A stretch of DNA of 32,057 nucleotides. Origin: Candidatus Peregrinibacteria bacterium. GTDB taxonomy: Bacteria; Patescibacteriota; Gracilibacteria; Peribacterales; Peribacteraceae. Position numbers and translations under genes: made by a program. The notes below the pieces were generated by a model that made no database searches, was not told the origin of the DNA, and worked only from the letters and a program-made list of their open reading frames with translations. The stretch is from positions 1-32,057 of the forward strand of contig JACPMB010000037.1 in NCBI GenBank assembly GCA_016186175.1, given 5' to 3'. Shown here one piece after another: positions 22,072 to 32,057 of this stretch. Each line of letters starts with the position of its first letter. The first letter of the stretch is position 1.

Positions 22072-23179
22072 AGACATGCATTCTGCGCGTTTCAAATTGC
22101 ACGGCGCATAACATGCAGGATTCATTATCATGGAAGGTTTGCCGGTCGGATTGCACGGATGCAGGCACAAATCATACTTGCGAATGCAGGTGTTATCGCA
22201 TGTGTCCATGCTCGAACACTTAACTTTGCACTCTTGAAGTTTCAAATTGCACGGGATGTAACATTCCGGCTTAAGTACTGCAGAAATCGCGCCAGTCGGA
22301 TTACACGGATGCAGGCACGAATCATACGTGCGAGTGCAGGTGTTATCGCATGTTTTCAGAGCATCATTACACGATAATTCACACTCGTTTTCACATGCAG
22401 TTCCACGGCTGCTAGCCGCATTTCCACTGCCGCCACCGCCAGCCGCCGGCTTCTGTGAACTAATCATGCCGCCACCGGGCTTGCTGCCAGCCGCACTTCC
22501 ACTGCCGCCTTCCACCACCTCCTCCGCCCGGACGATTGCCGCCACCCCATGGCCACCACGTAGGCCGCCAGCCGTGGGTCCCCCAGCCAGGACGGTTGCC
22601 GGCTCCGCCCGGCCTAAATCCTGAGAACCATCCGCCAGGACGGTTGCCAGCTCCGCCTGCGCCTCCTGGAAGAACACCCCCGCCCGCACCGCCGACTCCG
22701 ACTCCCGCACCTTGGGCGGCAACCGGAGCACAGTTGAGAGCCGCTCTGGCGTTGCACTGATCCATCGTCTGGCCTCTCATTGGCGTTCCTCCAAGAAGAT
22801 CACCTTTGCAATCTTCGATCGAGTAACTTTCGCAGTAAGCCGCATCGCCCGTATCAGGATCAGCAGGAACGCAGCAGATGACAGGCGCGTCGCATATATC
22901 ATCGCATTTGTTTTTTGCGTCCCGGATGGCGGCAGAAACATATGTGTTGCCGTTCCTGTCGCCCATTCTCAAGCACGTCATGCGATCAGCTTGCATACAC
23001 ACCATGCCCTGTCTGTTGCTTGGACAGCAGAAGCCGACGGCTGGATTGACGTCAGCCGTAAATAATCCTGAAAATCGCAACGCGAGAGCCGCCGCGACCG
23101 CAAGTCCCGCGATTGCAAGCCGGCGGCGTGGAATGCTTAGAAACATTTCATTGGCAGTGAGCCGGACTAATTGCGGCAT
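21976..23179 (-). pseudogene. Gly/Cys-rich exported protein gene with frameshift
   Basis: Two overlapping frames look like one gene broken in the middle. The first (to 22460) starts with a hydrophobic signal or anchor (MFLSIPRRRLAIAGLAVAAALAL), has a Cys-rich region (FCCPSNRQ, CCVPADPDTGDAAYC) and enters a Gly/Pro/Trp-rich stretch with NRPGG repeats. The second continues Gly/Ser-rich sequence and carries two copies of a 50-residue Cys-rich unit (CDNTCxRxYDxCLHPCNPTG, then CYxPCNLKxxEC). Removing one A at the AA of 22510-22511 (minus strand) joins them as GGGGGSGSAAG. This may be an assembly error, a real frameshift or programmed slippage. A GTG three codons earlier (23188) is an alternative start. 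Function unknown; probably surface exposed. Confidence 0.6.
22144..22353. repeat. 150-bp intragenic duplication (two 50-aa units)
   Basis: The segments 22144-22203 and 22294-22353 are nearly identical and exactly 150 bases apart. Further similarity flanks them (TTCAAATTGCACGG near 22088 and 22239). They encode the two Cys-rich units of the protein above. Confidence 0.85.
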
Positions 23180-23260
23180 CTTTACCACACATAACGGGAG
23201 GATAGCGACGTCGGTCTCCGCCAGGCAATCGCCGACCGGACATGATTTTCGCCAGGATCA

Positions 23261-25360
<2,100 letters not shown>

Positions 25361-25363
25361 ATA

Positions 25364-25438
25364 TTATGCTTGGAGAGAAATGATTCCGCGTCTGGCGTTC
25401 TTCTCCAGATGCGCAAAGGCTTTGTTCGTCCGCGCCAT
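25364..25438 (-). pseudogene. remnant or duplicate of the rpsG 3' end
   Basis: A 24-codon ORF lies in the rpsG-fusA spacer, starting at an ATG and ending two bases before the fusA ATG. Its first 13 residues, MARTNKAFAHLEK, match the S7 tail MAQANKAFAHLAK at 10 of 13 positions. Of the ten shared residues, eight use a different synonymous codon, so the copies diverged under coding constraint rather than by recent duplication. The rest, NARRGIISLQA, has no counterpart in the intact gene. Most likely it is the left-over end of another rpsG allele. It could still be translated and couple to fusA. Confidence 0.75.
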
Positions 25439-25460
25439 CCCTCAGCTGCGCTCAGGATGG
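25435..25460. repeat. REP-like imperfect hairpin after rpsG
   Basis: CCATCC and GGATGG flank a 14-base interior (CATCCTGAGCGCAGCTGAGG on the minus strand). It resembles palindromic intergenic repeats of the CATCCTGAGCG type that I recall from many environmental genomes; that likeness is from memory. It sits exactly at the start of the S7-like remnant. Confidence 0.4.
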
Positions 25461-25473
25461 TTCGCCGGGGAAC

Positions 25474-25932
25474 TTAAGCAGATTTTGCAAGGTGAGCGAA
25501 GGCCTTATTCGCTTGAGCCATCTTCAGGACGTCCTGCTTTTTTTTGACGGCGCTGCCCTGGTCGGCGGAAGCGTCTAGGAGTTCGAGCGCAAGCTTGTGG
25601 GCGATCGGGACTCCTTTGCGCGAACGCGCGGCGTCGAGAATCCAGCGTATAGACAGGGCCATCTGACGCCTTGGATTGACTTCGACCGGAATCTGGTAGA
25701 CGGATCCCGCTATGCGCTTTGGGCGAACCTCGACGAGCGGAGTGACGTTAAGAAGCGCCTTGCTGAAAACCTCGGTCGGCGGCTCCTTGGTGCGTGTCTT
25801 GATGATATCGAACGCGTTTGAAACTATGCGGCGCGCCAGTGATTTTTTGCCGTGTTTCATGACACAGCTGATGAATTTCTCCATCAGAGGATCGGAGCCG
25901 GCGGGTATGAATGGCTTGATGGGCTTGGACAT
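25474..25932 (-). CDS. rpsG: 30S ribosomal protein S7
   Basis: Small-subunit head protein that binds 16S rRNA, 152 aa, close to the family's usual 155. Family sequence is clear: DPLMEKFISCVMKHGKKSLARRIVSNAFDII near the N-terminus, ALLNVTPLVEVRPKRIAGSVYQIPVEV in the centre, and RRQMALSIRWILDAAR followed by KLALELLDASADQGSAVKKKQDVLKMA. The C-terminus KAFAHLAKSA is short and has a divergent second copy downstream. The start follows the rpsL stop by 17 bases with no Shine-Dalgarno sequence. The order rpsL-rpsG-fusA is the classic str operon. Confidence 0.98.
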   Translation of the reverse strand: MSKPIKPFIPAGSDPLMEKFISCVMKHGKKSLARRIVSNAFDIIKTRTKEPPTEVFSKALLNVTPLVEVRPKRIAGSVYQIPVEVNPRRQMALSIRWILDAARSRKGVPIAHKLALELLDASADQGSAVKKKQDVLKMAQANKAFAHLAKSA

Positions 25933-25949
25933 ACGGAGACGGTTATTAC

Positions 25950-26369
25950 CTACGTCTTCGGCTTCTTCGCGCCGTAAATGGAGCGTCCCTGTTTCCTGTC
26001 GCGCACGCCTTCGGTATCAAGAATTCCGCGCACTATATGATACCGCACGCCTGGAAGATCTTTTACGCGCCCGCCACGGACCAGCACAACCGAGTGTTCC
26101 TGAAGGTTATGCCCCTCGCCTGGAATGTAGGTTTTCACCTCGTACCCGTTCGTGAGTCGCACGCGCGCTATTTTGCGCAAAGCGGAGTTCGGCTTTTTTG
26201 GCGTCATAGTGGTTACTTTTACGCAGACCCCGCGCTTGAATGGGGAACCTTTTGGCAGCTTTACGTCACGCATGCTGAGAGCGTTCCAGGCTGTCTGGAG
26301 CGCCGGTGCTTTGGACTTGGTGCGCTTGTCCCTACGCCTATTACGAATGAGTTGATTAATCGTTGGCAT
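25950..26369 (-). CDS. rpsL: 30S ribosomal protein S12
   Basis: Decoding-centre ribosomal protein, 139 aa. The N-terminus is [24 protein letters not shown]. The decoding loops are intact: [20 protein letters not shown] (about 46-65), and [30 protein letters not shown], which includes the conserved Asp of the beta-methylthiolation site. Lys residues at the streptomycin-resistance positions appear wild-type. It has its own promoter: TTTACT and TATAAT with a 16-base spacer in the gap after rpoC. The TATAAT ends 11 bases before the ATG, giving a leader of about five bases. It begins the rpsL-rpsG-fusA unit. Confidence 0.98.
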   Translation of the reverse strand: MPTINQLIRNRRRDKRTKSKAPALQTAWNALSMRDVKLPKGSPFKRGVCVKVTTMTPKKPNSALRKIARVRLTNGYEVKTYIPGEGHNLQEHSVVLVRGGRVKDLPGVRYHIVRGILDTEGVRDRKQGRSIYGAKKPKT

Positions 26370-26380
26370 TGCTGCGGGAT

Positions 26381-26408
26381 ATTATAGATTGAAGTGACGA
26401 AAGTAAAG
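26381..26408 (-). promoter_or_regulatory. promoter of rpsL-rpsG-fusA
   Basis: On the minus strand TTTACT (26403-26408), a 16-base spacer and a perfect TATAAT (26381-26386) lie between the rpoC stop and rpsL. The box is 11 bases from the ATG, so the leader is too short for a Shine-Dalgarno site. Confidence 0.65.
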
Positions 26409-26439
26409 ATGGCAATGGTTGTGAAGGCGTTTGCGGCCC

Positions 26440-29400
26440 TTAGATTTCCTCGTTCTCTTCGGCGTGGGTTTTCACTCCGGACACATACCGTTTTCGGTAC
26501 ACTTCCCCGGTCGGAATCAGGCGTCCGATGATGACGTTCTCCTTTAGACCTTGGAGCATGTCTATGCGGCGCGTCGTGGCTGCTTCCACCAGGACGCGGA
26601 TAGTTTCCTGGAATGAAGCGCCAGCCAGCCACGAGTCTGTGGCAAGCGCCACGCGCGTGATCCCAAGAAGCAGCTGTTCGTACGTCGCCTCGCGGTTCTC
26701 CTTTTTGCGCGCACGCGCCCGGTCATTTTCGTACTGGACCTCGCCGAGATCCGCAGTTTCCCCCGGAAGAAACTTGGTGTCTCCGGAATCTACAATGCGG
26801 ACCTTGGAAAACATTTTCTTGACGATGATTTCCAGGTGCTTGTCGTTGATGGTCTGCCCCTGAGATGCGTAGATGTGTTGTACTTCATGCACTATGTACT
26901 TTTGCACCGCATACGCGCCCTTCTTCTCCAGCAGCTCCTGTATGTTGTAATGTCCTGCGTTCAGCGCTTCGCCGGCCTCTACGAACGAGCCGGTCTTTAC
27001 GAGCAGCGACTCGCGCGGACCGAATTCATAGCTTCGCTCCTGAATCTTGGCGTGCCGGATTCGGAGCAGCCCGCGCTCTATGTGACTGATCTCCCCTGAA
27101 ATGTTCACCTTGATCGTGCTCTTGTCTGACCGGGATTTGGCGACGATGGAGCGCTCGGCGACGGACTGGCCCTTTTTAACCGTAACATCGAACCCGGATG
27201 GAACGTAGTATGTGTCCTCACCGGGCTCTTCGGCGACCACTTGGACGAAGGTTTTGCCGCCCTGATGGCTTACTTTAGCGCGTCCGGTGATATCGGAAAG
27301 AGTTGCCGGCGTGCGCGGTGACCGCGCCTCAAAGAGCTCTTCCACGCGCGTGAGGCCCTGCGTGATGTCGGCGCCCTCAGCCACGCCTCCCATATGGAAA
27401 GTGCGCATCGTGAGCTGGGTTCCAGGCTCTCCTATGCTTTGCGCGGCTATGATGCCGACCGGCGTGCCGATCTGCACGGTCTTGTTGTTGCTAAGGTCGC
27501 GCCCGTAGCACTTCATGCATATCCCGCCCCTCGTGCGGCATGTCATAATCGAGCGGACGGATATGTTGTCTATCGCATGCTTCTGGATGCTCTCCAGAAG
27601 CGGGCCGTCAATTTCGGCATCGCGCTTAACCGTCCGGCCGTCTATGACGATATCCTCGGCAAGCGTGCGCCCGAAAAGGCGAATTTCAAATTTCTCGCCG
27701 ATCTCTTCGGATTCTGCGCGCGTCACCATGTGCCCCTGCTGCCCTTTGCAATCCTCCTCGCGGATGATTATGTCCTGCACCGCGTCAACAAGACGTCGTG
27801 TGAGGTACCCCGCCTCGGCCGTCTTTAGCGCCGTGTCGGATTTTCCTTTGCGTCCGCCGTGCGTTGCAATGAAATACTCCAGAACTGAGAATCCCTCCTT
27901 CAGGTTGCTCTGGACCGGCAGTTCGATGGTTCGGCCGGACGGATTGGCGACGAGGCCTTTCATGCCGGCAAGTTGCGTGATCTGCCCCCAGTTGCCGCGG
28001 GCGCCCGAGTCAATCACGTAAGTTATTCCGTTTTCCTCTTCGCGGAGGAACGCCTTGATCATCGCCGTCGTGATTTCATTTTTCGTCTGCGACCATATTC
28101 GTATTGCGTGACTGTAACGCTCGTCGCCGGTTACAAGGCCTTTCCAGTAGAAATTGTTGATCTTGCGGATTTTTTCGGTGGCGTCTGCCAGGAGTTTTTC
28201 CCGCTCGATCGGCACAATGATATCGGCGGCCGATATGGAGATGCCGGAAGTCGTGACGTAGTAGAAGCCCAAATCCTTTACCCTGTCGGCCAGCGCGACG
28301 GTCGCCTCGCGTCCCAGTTCCTCCAGACAACGCGAAATCAGGTCTGACAGGGTTTTTTTCTTCATTGTTTCGTTTACGAATCCCAATTCCTGCGGCACAC
28401 ATTCATTGAACTTCAACCGGCCTATGGAAGTTTCGATTATTTCCGTCGTCTCCGCGCATTCCGCGTCGCCCCCCGTCGGCACGCCGGAAGAATGAGAATT
28501 AATTCTCACTCTTATCTTTGCCTGCAAATCAACAGCGCCATGCTCATGCGCGATCAGCGCCTCGACGGGGCAGCTGAACGTCATCCCTTCCCCTTTGCGG
28601 CCGTCATGTATGCGCGTGAGGAAGTAGCATCCCAGCACCATGTCCTGGATCGGATTGATGATTGGCTCCCCTGCTGACGGCTTAAGGACATTGTTCACGG
28701 ACGCCATGAGGGATCTGGCCTCCTCCTGCGCTTTTACAGAAAGAGGGACGTGCACGGCCATCTGATCGCCGTCAAAATCGGCGTTGAACGCGGCGCACAC
28801 CAACGGATGGAGCTGTATCGCAAGTCCTTCGACGAGCTGCGGCTTGAACGCCTGGATTCCAAGGCGATGTAGGGTCGGCGCCCTGTTAAGCAGCACGTAC
28901 TTGTCCTTTATGACGTCCTCAAGAATGTCCCACACTTCTCTGCCGGATTCCTGCACCAGGCGCTCGGCGGCCTTCACGTTGTGCGCGAGCTCGCCGCGTA
29001 TGATGCGACCGATGACGAACGGCTTGAACAGCTTCATCGCCATCTCTTTCGGCAGGCCGCACTGATCAAGATGCAAATGAGGGCCGACGACTATGACTGA
29101 TCGGCCGGAGTAATCAACGCGCTTTCCAAGAAGGTTTTGCCGGAATCGGCCTTGTTTGCCCTTCAGCATGTCCGAGAGGGAACGGAGTTTTCGGCGGTCG
29201 CCGGCTGTGAAAAGAGTTTTGCCGGCGCGCGCGCTGTTATTGAGCAGGGTATCCACTGCTTCCTGGAGCATCCGCTTTTCGTTGCGGCAGATTACTTCCG
29301 GCGCTCCGATGCTCATCAGCTTCTTCAACCGGTTATTACGATTAATGACGCGTCTGTACAGGTCATTCAGGTCCGACGCGGCGAACCGTCCGCCGTCCAG

Positions 29401-30354
29401 CTGCACCATCGGCCGCAGGTCGGGCGGTATAACCGGGAGGCGCGCGAGAATCATCCATTCGGGCTTGATGGAAGATTGCTGCAATGAGCTGCACAGCTTG
29501 ATTCGCTTCATAACTTTCTTTAGCTTCTGTCCGCTAGATTGCTCGCGTTCCTGCTGCAGTTCTTTGATCATCGTCGCAAGATCAACCATTGCGACGATTT
29601 CGCGGATGGACTCCGCCCCGGTGCCTGCGCGGAAGACGTGCCCGAATTTCATGTTCATTTCGCGGAATTTCAGCTCACTCAGCACTGCTCCGACACGAAG
29701 GTTGTTGAGATCGTCGAGGGCATCCCTGTGATTCTGCTTCAGAGCTTCGAGCTTGTCGGCCGCTTCCTTATCCAGCGCATCGAGCTGCGCCGCAGTCGCC
29801 TTGGCTTCCTGCATCCGCTTGCGCTCGTCCTCATACTCGCGCTTGATCTGGTTTTTTCGCGCGTCCATCGAGCTTGAGATTTCTTTTCCTGCTTCATTTT
29901 GCGCAGCTTCATCAACCTGTATGACTATGTACGCGGCAAAGTAGACGATCTGCTCGAGAGTCTTGATTGGAAGATCGAGCAACAGACCGATGCGGGACGG
30001 TGATGATCGTAAGAACCAGATGTGCGTCACCGGCACGGCGAGGTTTATATGACCCATGCGCTCACGCCGGACTATGCTGCGCGTTACTTCCACACCGCAC
30101 TTTTCGCAAACTACGCCGGCGTAGCGCACTCCTTTGTATTTGCCGCAAAAACACTGGAAATTTTTCGTCGGTCCGAAAATTCTTTCGCAGAACAATCCAT
30201 CCGGCTCGGCGCGCTGCGTGCGATAGTTGACGGTTTCCGCCTTGGTAATTTCTCCGCGGGACCAGCCAAGCATATCTTCCGGACTGGCGATGCTGAGCGC
30301 GACGGCGTCAAACGAATCAGTTGCGGCTGACTTTTGCTGGTGGGGAAAAGGCAT
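26440..30354 (-). CDS. rpoC: RNA polymerase beta' subunit
   Basis: Catalytic beta' subunit of RNA polymerase, 1304 aa. The N-terminal zinc ribbon has [16 protein letters not shown] and the following CEKC (about 58-77). A helical coiled insertion rich in Glu/Lys spans about 150-225. The clamp and lid region [24 protein letters not shown] is followed by the active-site [12 protein letters not shown] (three Asp bind catalytic Mg). The second zinc site includes [16 protein letters not shown] near 890. The trigger-loop region [10 protein letters not shown]-type block ([22 protein letters not shown]) and the C-terminal [14 protein letters not shown]-like end are present. rpoB is not upstream: the preceding genes are a lipoprotein and a zinc-ribbon protein. 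The start codon directly follows a 14-bp tandem repeat. Confidence 0.98.
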   Translation of the reverse strand: MPFPHQQKSAATDSFDAVALSIASPEDMLGWSRGEITKAETVNYRTQRAEPDGLFCERIFGPTKNFQCFCGKYKGVRYAGVVCEKCGVEVTRSIVRRERMGHINLAVPVTHIWFLRSSPSRIGLLLDLPIKTLEQIVYFAAYIVIQVDEAAQNEAGKEISSSMDARKNQIKREYEDERKRMQEAKATAAQLDALDKEAADKLEALKQNHRDALDDLNNLRVGAVLSELKFREMNMKFGHVFRAGTGAESIREIVAMVDLATMIKELQQEREQSSGQKLKKVMKRIKLCSSLQQSSIKPEWMILARLPVIPPDLRPMVQLDGGRFAASDLNDLYRRVINRNNRLKKLMSIGAPEVICRNEKRMLQEAVDTLLNNSARAGKTLFTAGDRRKLRSLSDMLKGKQGRFRQNLLGKRVDYSGRSVIVVGPHLHLDQCGLPKEMAMKLFKPFVIGRIIRGELAHNVKAAERLVQESGREVWDILEDVIKDKYVLLNRAPTLHRLGIQAFKPQLVEGLAIQLHPLVCAAFNADFDGDQMAVHVPLSVKAQEEARSLMASVNNVLKPSAGEPIINPIQDMVLGCYFLTRIHDGRKGEGMTFSCPVEALIAHEHGAVDLQAKIRVRINSHSSGVPTGGDAECAETTEIIETSIGRLKFNECVPQELGFVNETMKKKTLSDLISRCLEELGREATVALADRVKDLGFYYVTTSGISISAADIIVPIEREKLLADATEKIRKINNFYWKGLVTGDERYSHAIRIWSQTKNEITTAMIKAFLREEENGITYVIDSGARGNWGQITQLAGMKGLVANPSGRTIELPVQSNLKEGFSVLEYFIATHGGRKGKSDTALKTAEAGYLTRRLVDAVQDIIIREEDCKGQQGHMVTRAESEEIGEKFEIRLFGRTLAEDIVIDGRTVKRDAEIDGPLLESIQKHAIDNISVRSIMTCRTRGGICMKCYGRDLSNNKTVQIGTPVGIIAAQSIGEPGTQLTMRTFHMGGVAEGADITQGLTRVEELFEARSPRTPATLSDITGRAKVSHQGGKTFVQVVAEEPGEDTYYVPSGFDVTVKKGQSVAERSIVAKSRSDKSTIKVNISGEISHIERGLLRIRHAKIQERSYEFGPRESLLVKTGSFVEAGEALNAGHYNIQELLEKKGAYAVQKYIVHEVQHIYASQGQTINDKHLEIIVKKMFSKVRIVDSGDTKFLPGETADLGEVQYENDRARARKKENREATYEQLLLGITRVALATDSWLAGASFQETIRVLVEAATTRRIDMLQGLKENVIIGRLIPTGEVYRKRYVSGVKTHAEENEEI

Positions 30355-30360
30355 ATAAAG

Positions 30361-30449
30361 AAGTGGAAAGTTGAAAGTGGAAAGTTGAAAGTGGAAAGTT
30401 GAAAGTGGAAAGTTGAAAGTGGAAAGTTGAAAGTGGAAAGTTGAAAGTG
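30361..30449. repeat. 14-bp tandem repeat, six copies, in rpoC leader
   Basis: Six exact copies of AAGTGGAAAGTTGA plus five bases of a seventh lie seven bases upstream of the rpoC ATG. The unit is a pair of related heptamers (TGGAAAG and TTGAAAG). On the rpoC mRNA it reads as C/U-rich sequence. It lies within the predicted 5' leader. Confidence 0.97.
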
Positions 30450-30521
30450 CACGCGCGAAACCCGCAGCCCCTCCGCGGCGATCGTCTCAATCGCGGGAGA
30501 AACTCCGGTGAATGTGGCCCG

Positions 30522-30549
30522 ATTCTACCCAGATTGGACAACAAAGCAA
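30522..30549 (-). promoter_or_regulatory. candidate rpoC promoter
   Basis: On the minus strand TTGCTT (30544-30549), a 16-base spacer and TAGAAT (30522-30527, 5/6) lie between the lipoprotein gene and rpoC. The predicted leader of about 160 bases contains a GCGAT/ATCGC hairpin (about 30478-30494) and the six-copy repeat. No other gene is seen in 30450-30582. Confidence 0.45.
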
Positions 30550-30582
30550 TACTCAGGAATGCGCAGGCGACAAATTATCGCG

Positions 30583-30945
30583 CTATCGAGTCAATCCTTT
30601 CTGAATCAGCTCCTTCCCTTCTTTCACCGCTTCAATCCCCTGCTGCACCTGATATGCCCTTTTCTTCATCTCCTCCACAGTTTCTTTCCCCTTCTGCATC
30701 TCCATTTTTCCATACTCAACCGCCGCGGCGGCTTGTTTGCCGGCTTCCAGAACATAACCCGAGGCAGTGCGCAGTATGTCACGAACCGCGCCGGAGCCGG
30801 TTAGCGGATTTGTAGAAACGGAACAGCCGGAGAGCGCGATAAGCCAGGAACAGATCGCAATTACTCGAATAATATTCGAACGCGGAACATTCAAGCTCCC
30901 CAAACTATCTGGCGCCTGGCTCTTGAACATTGCGCGTTTCATCAT
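30583..30945 (-). CDS. small lipoprotein with charged helix
   Basis: Predicted lipoprotein of 120 aa. A hydrophobic signal (about 24-40) ends in the lipobox LSGC with the Cys at 41. The mature part is mostly one long charged helix rich in Glu, Lys and Gln (KGKETVEEMKKRAYQVQQGI), perhaps a coiled coil. The N-terminal region before the signal is long (about 23 residues), so a later start is possible, although no Met lies closer than residue 6. Its ATG overlaps the TGA of the zinc-ribbon gene (ATGA), a sign of translational coupling. Function is unknown. Confidence 0.7.
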   Translation of the reverse strand: MMKRAMFKSQAPDSLGSLNVPRSNIIRVIAICSWLIALSGCSVSTNPLTGSGAVRDILRTASGYVLEAGKQAAAAVEYGKMEMQKGKETVEEMKKRAYQVQQGIEAVKEGKELIQKGLTR

Positions 30946-31307
30946 ACAACGCGCGTATCCGCCGCCGGACCTCCACCGAACATTTTCTCGAACGATCCGC
31001 CGTTCTGCTCGAGAGTCTGACGCAGCGCCTTAATCTCATCTTCTTTCAACTGCAAACTGGAAGAAGCGTTTACGCATTGCTGTCCGCCATCAACAACGGG
31101 GCACATGCGGCTGGCTCCCTGCACTGACGCATTCAGCACGATGTAAGCGTCGCACGCTTCGCACTTAAGCTGAAGCAGAAAAAAATCGTCGGCGGCCATG
31201 TGGACGGCAGGAAAGTGCACCGGCATGCGCTTGCCGCATTGCGGACACCGCATCTGCTGCTCAATCCTACGGATTATATGCTGGAACGTGTGCGGATCCA
31301 TTTCCAT
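30942..31307 (-). CDS. zinc-ribbon protein, function unknown
   Basis: Predicted cytosolic protein of 121 aa from the ATG giving MEMDPHTFQH. Two CxxC pairs, C21/C24 in CPQCGK and C49/C52 in CEACDA, form a probable zinc ribbon, and later Cys residues lie near 69 and 78. The second half has a charged helix (LQLKEDEIKALRQTLEQNGG) and a Gly-rich end. I do not recognise a specific family. The start was chosen because a TACAAT -10 box ends seven bases before it; ATGs further upstream (31316, 31355) fall within or before that box. It is coupled to the lipoprotein gene by a four-base overlap and divergent from the 31376 gene. Confidence 0.65.
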   Translation of the reverse strand: MEMDPHTFQHIIRRIEQQMRCPQCGKRMPVHFPAVHMAADDFFLLQLKCEACDAYIVLNASVQGASRMCPVVDGGQQCVNASSSLQLKEDEIKALRQTLEQNGGSFEKMFGGGPAADTRVV

Positions 31308-31314
31308 CGGGCAC

Positions 31315-31320
31315 ATTGTA
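31315..31320 (-). promoter_or_regulatory. -10 box for zinc-ribbon gene (leaderless)
   Basis: Minus-strand TACAAT (5/6) ends seven bases before the ATG at 31307. The -35 is not obvious. It supports the shorter start of this gene. Confidence 0.5.
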
Positions 31321-31362
31321 ACACGAAATCGGGGAAAAAAGAACATTTTGTTCATAAAATGA

Positions 31363-31368
31363 TAGCAT
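31363..31368 (+). promoter_or_regulatory. -10 box for 31376 gene (leaderless)
   Basis: TAGCAT (4/6) ends seven bases before the ATG at 31376. No good -35 is visible, so this is a weak call that fits the spacing seen at other genes. Confidence 0.3.
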
Positions 31369-31375
31369 CAGCGAC

Positions 31376-31879
31376 ATGAGGCAGCGTCAAGGCAATCCGT
31401 TTCTGCTGTTAACGTTTTTCTCCGCCGCGACTCTCGCGGTAATCCTGCTTCTCACGGTTCGATCGGGCGTCTTGAGCCACAAAAAACCGGCCCAATCCGC
31501 TGCAGAGATCGCAATCGAGCACAACGCGGCGATGACCGTCACGGTCGGCAAAAGCAGCGGCAGGCGCGACGGCATCGTCGAATTCATCGGGGAGGGAGCG
31601 GATTTCCGTCTCAGCGTCCCGTTTGCGTGGAAACGCCGCGAAGTGCGCGGAACGGAGCTCTCGGCTGTGAGGGCTGATCCCCCCGCGATGGGATTCACAC
31701 GATGGCATGTGCCCAAAGGAGCAACTCTTTCCTTTCGAGTGATCGGCAGTCCGTCCCTAACAGTACGCAACGTCTCCACCGCTCCGTTGCTGTTCATCGG
31801 CAAGAAGGCGGATATGAAGACGGGGCACGTCGAAGAAAGCAGTTTTATGCTGAATGGAGGAGCTGCACGATTATGGTGA
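31376..31879 (+). CDS. membrane-anchored protein, function unknown
   Basis: Protein of 167 aa with an N-terminal anchor (about residues 8-28, FLLLTFFSAATLAVILLLTV) preceded by Arg residues, so the rest should face outside. The remaining 135 residues look beta-rich (FRLSVPFAWKRREV, TLSFRVIGSPSLTVRN, PLLFIGKKADM) without Cys. I do not recognise a family. It is divergent from the zinc-ribbon gene and converges on the sortase-substrate gene at the right edge with a 32-base gap that shows no strong terminator. Confidence 0.65.
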   Translation: MRQRQGNPFLLLTFFSAATLAVILLLTVRSGVLSHKKPAQSAAEIAIEHNAAMTVTVGKSSGRRDGIVEFIGEGADFRLSVPFAWKRREVRGTELSAVRADPPAMGFTRWHVPKGATLSFRVIGSPSLTVRNVSTAPLLFIGKKADMKTGHVEESSFMLNGGAARLW

Positions 31880-31911
31880 AGCACGCGTAAACAAGCCCTC
31901 GCGCAAATGCG

Positions 31912-32057
31912 TCACTTTTTTCGTCTCCTTCGAATCCACGCCCATCCCGCGGCCGCGCCGGCGGCCATGACTGCTATCGCCCCGGGGCCTGTTTGCCCAA
32001 CAGGAGCGTGCTCCGGAGCGATATCGCCAGGAATCTGTGCGTTGAGAGGCGTAAGAG
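31912..32057 (-). CDS. 3' end of a probable sortase-anchored protein
   Basis: The last 47 codons of a gene that enters from the right edge. The tail has a QTGPG motif (in PVGQTGPGAIAV), then about 15 hydrophobic residues (AIAVMAAGAAAGWAW), then IRRRRKK and a TGA. That order, motif-helix-basic tail, is the classic cell-wall sorting signal, with QTG resembling the TG of LPXTG. It is therefore a likely substrate for the sortase at 12383-13576. Only the tail is visible, so nothing can be said about its main domains. Confidence 0.65.
   Translation of the reverse strand, partial: LTPLNAQIPGDIAPEHAPVGQTGPGAIAVMAAGAAAGWAWIRRRRKK

Noticed and set aside
30361-30449. Repeat array considered as a CRISPR
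   Set aside because: The copies are directly contiguous with no spacers, the unit is only 14 bases, and no cas gene is in the window.
30317-30544. 75-codon minus-strand frame translated from the repeat (STFHFQLSTFNF pattern)
   Set aside because: The frame exists only because the 14-bp repeat lacks stop codons in that phase. It overlaps the rpoC start and has no other support.

Overview
The window is a gene-dense bacterial chromosome segment that uses the standard code (TGA ends several genes here, for example glyS) and is moderately GC-rich. Gene content suggests a Patescibacteria/CPR-type bacterium, perhaps of the Peregrinibacteria/Peribacteria group: a long B12-type (class II) ribonucleotide reductase, an RNHCP zinc protein, SLH-like domains on a sortase and a C-terminal processing protease, Cys-rich surface proteins, an orphan VirD4/TraG-like ATPase, and core translation genes scattered in unusual order. 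This placement is inference from gene content, not a phylogeny.

Layout, left to right. Positions 128-3897 (minus): a membrane/envelope group read prsW-like protease, S41 protease, dedA. Positions 4026-7219 (plus): glyS, a possible structured RNA, then rpsB and tsf. Positions 7240-9805 (minus): a DUF4215 Cys-rich surface protein and a cardiolipin-synthase-like phospholipase D, divergent from a VirD4/TraG-like ATPase (9852-12338, plus). Positions 12383-13576 (minus): an SLH-sortase, divergent from an unknown gene (13641, plus), which is followed by ychF, an RNHCP gene and a lipoprotein gene. Positions 16651-21861 (minus): TrpR/YerC-like regulator, a C-terminally short ribD, then nrdJ. Positions 21976-23179 (minus): a frameshifted Gly/Cys-rich gene. 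Positions 23261-30354 (minus): rpoC, rpsL, rpsG, fusA, with no rpoB directly upstream of rpoC. Positions 30583-32057: a zinc-ribbon protein coupled to a lipoprotein, a divergent membrane-anchored protein, and the 3' end of a likely sortase substrate.

Two themes stand out. First, many genes lack a Shine-Dalgarno sequence and have a good -10 box ending only 6-8 bases before the start codon, which predicts leaderless mRNAs (S41 protease, prsW, glyS, the 13641 gene, ychF, ribD, the zinc-ribbon gene, the 31376 gene). Others have leaders of about 5 bases. Second, intergenic regions carry heptanucleotide-based tandem repeats (glyS promoter, upstream of nrdJ, rpoC leader). The spacer between rpsG and fusA holds a 24-codon ORF that repeats the C-terminus of ribosomal protein S7 with mostly synonymous differences, which looks like the scar of a second rpsG allele.

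The envelope genes fit together: the sortase could anchor the protein ending at 31912, which has a QTGP-like motif, a hydrophobic helix and an Arg/Lys tail. The S41 and PrsW-like proteases, DedA and the phospholipase D would act at the same membrane.
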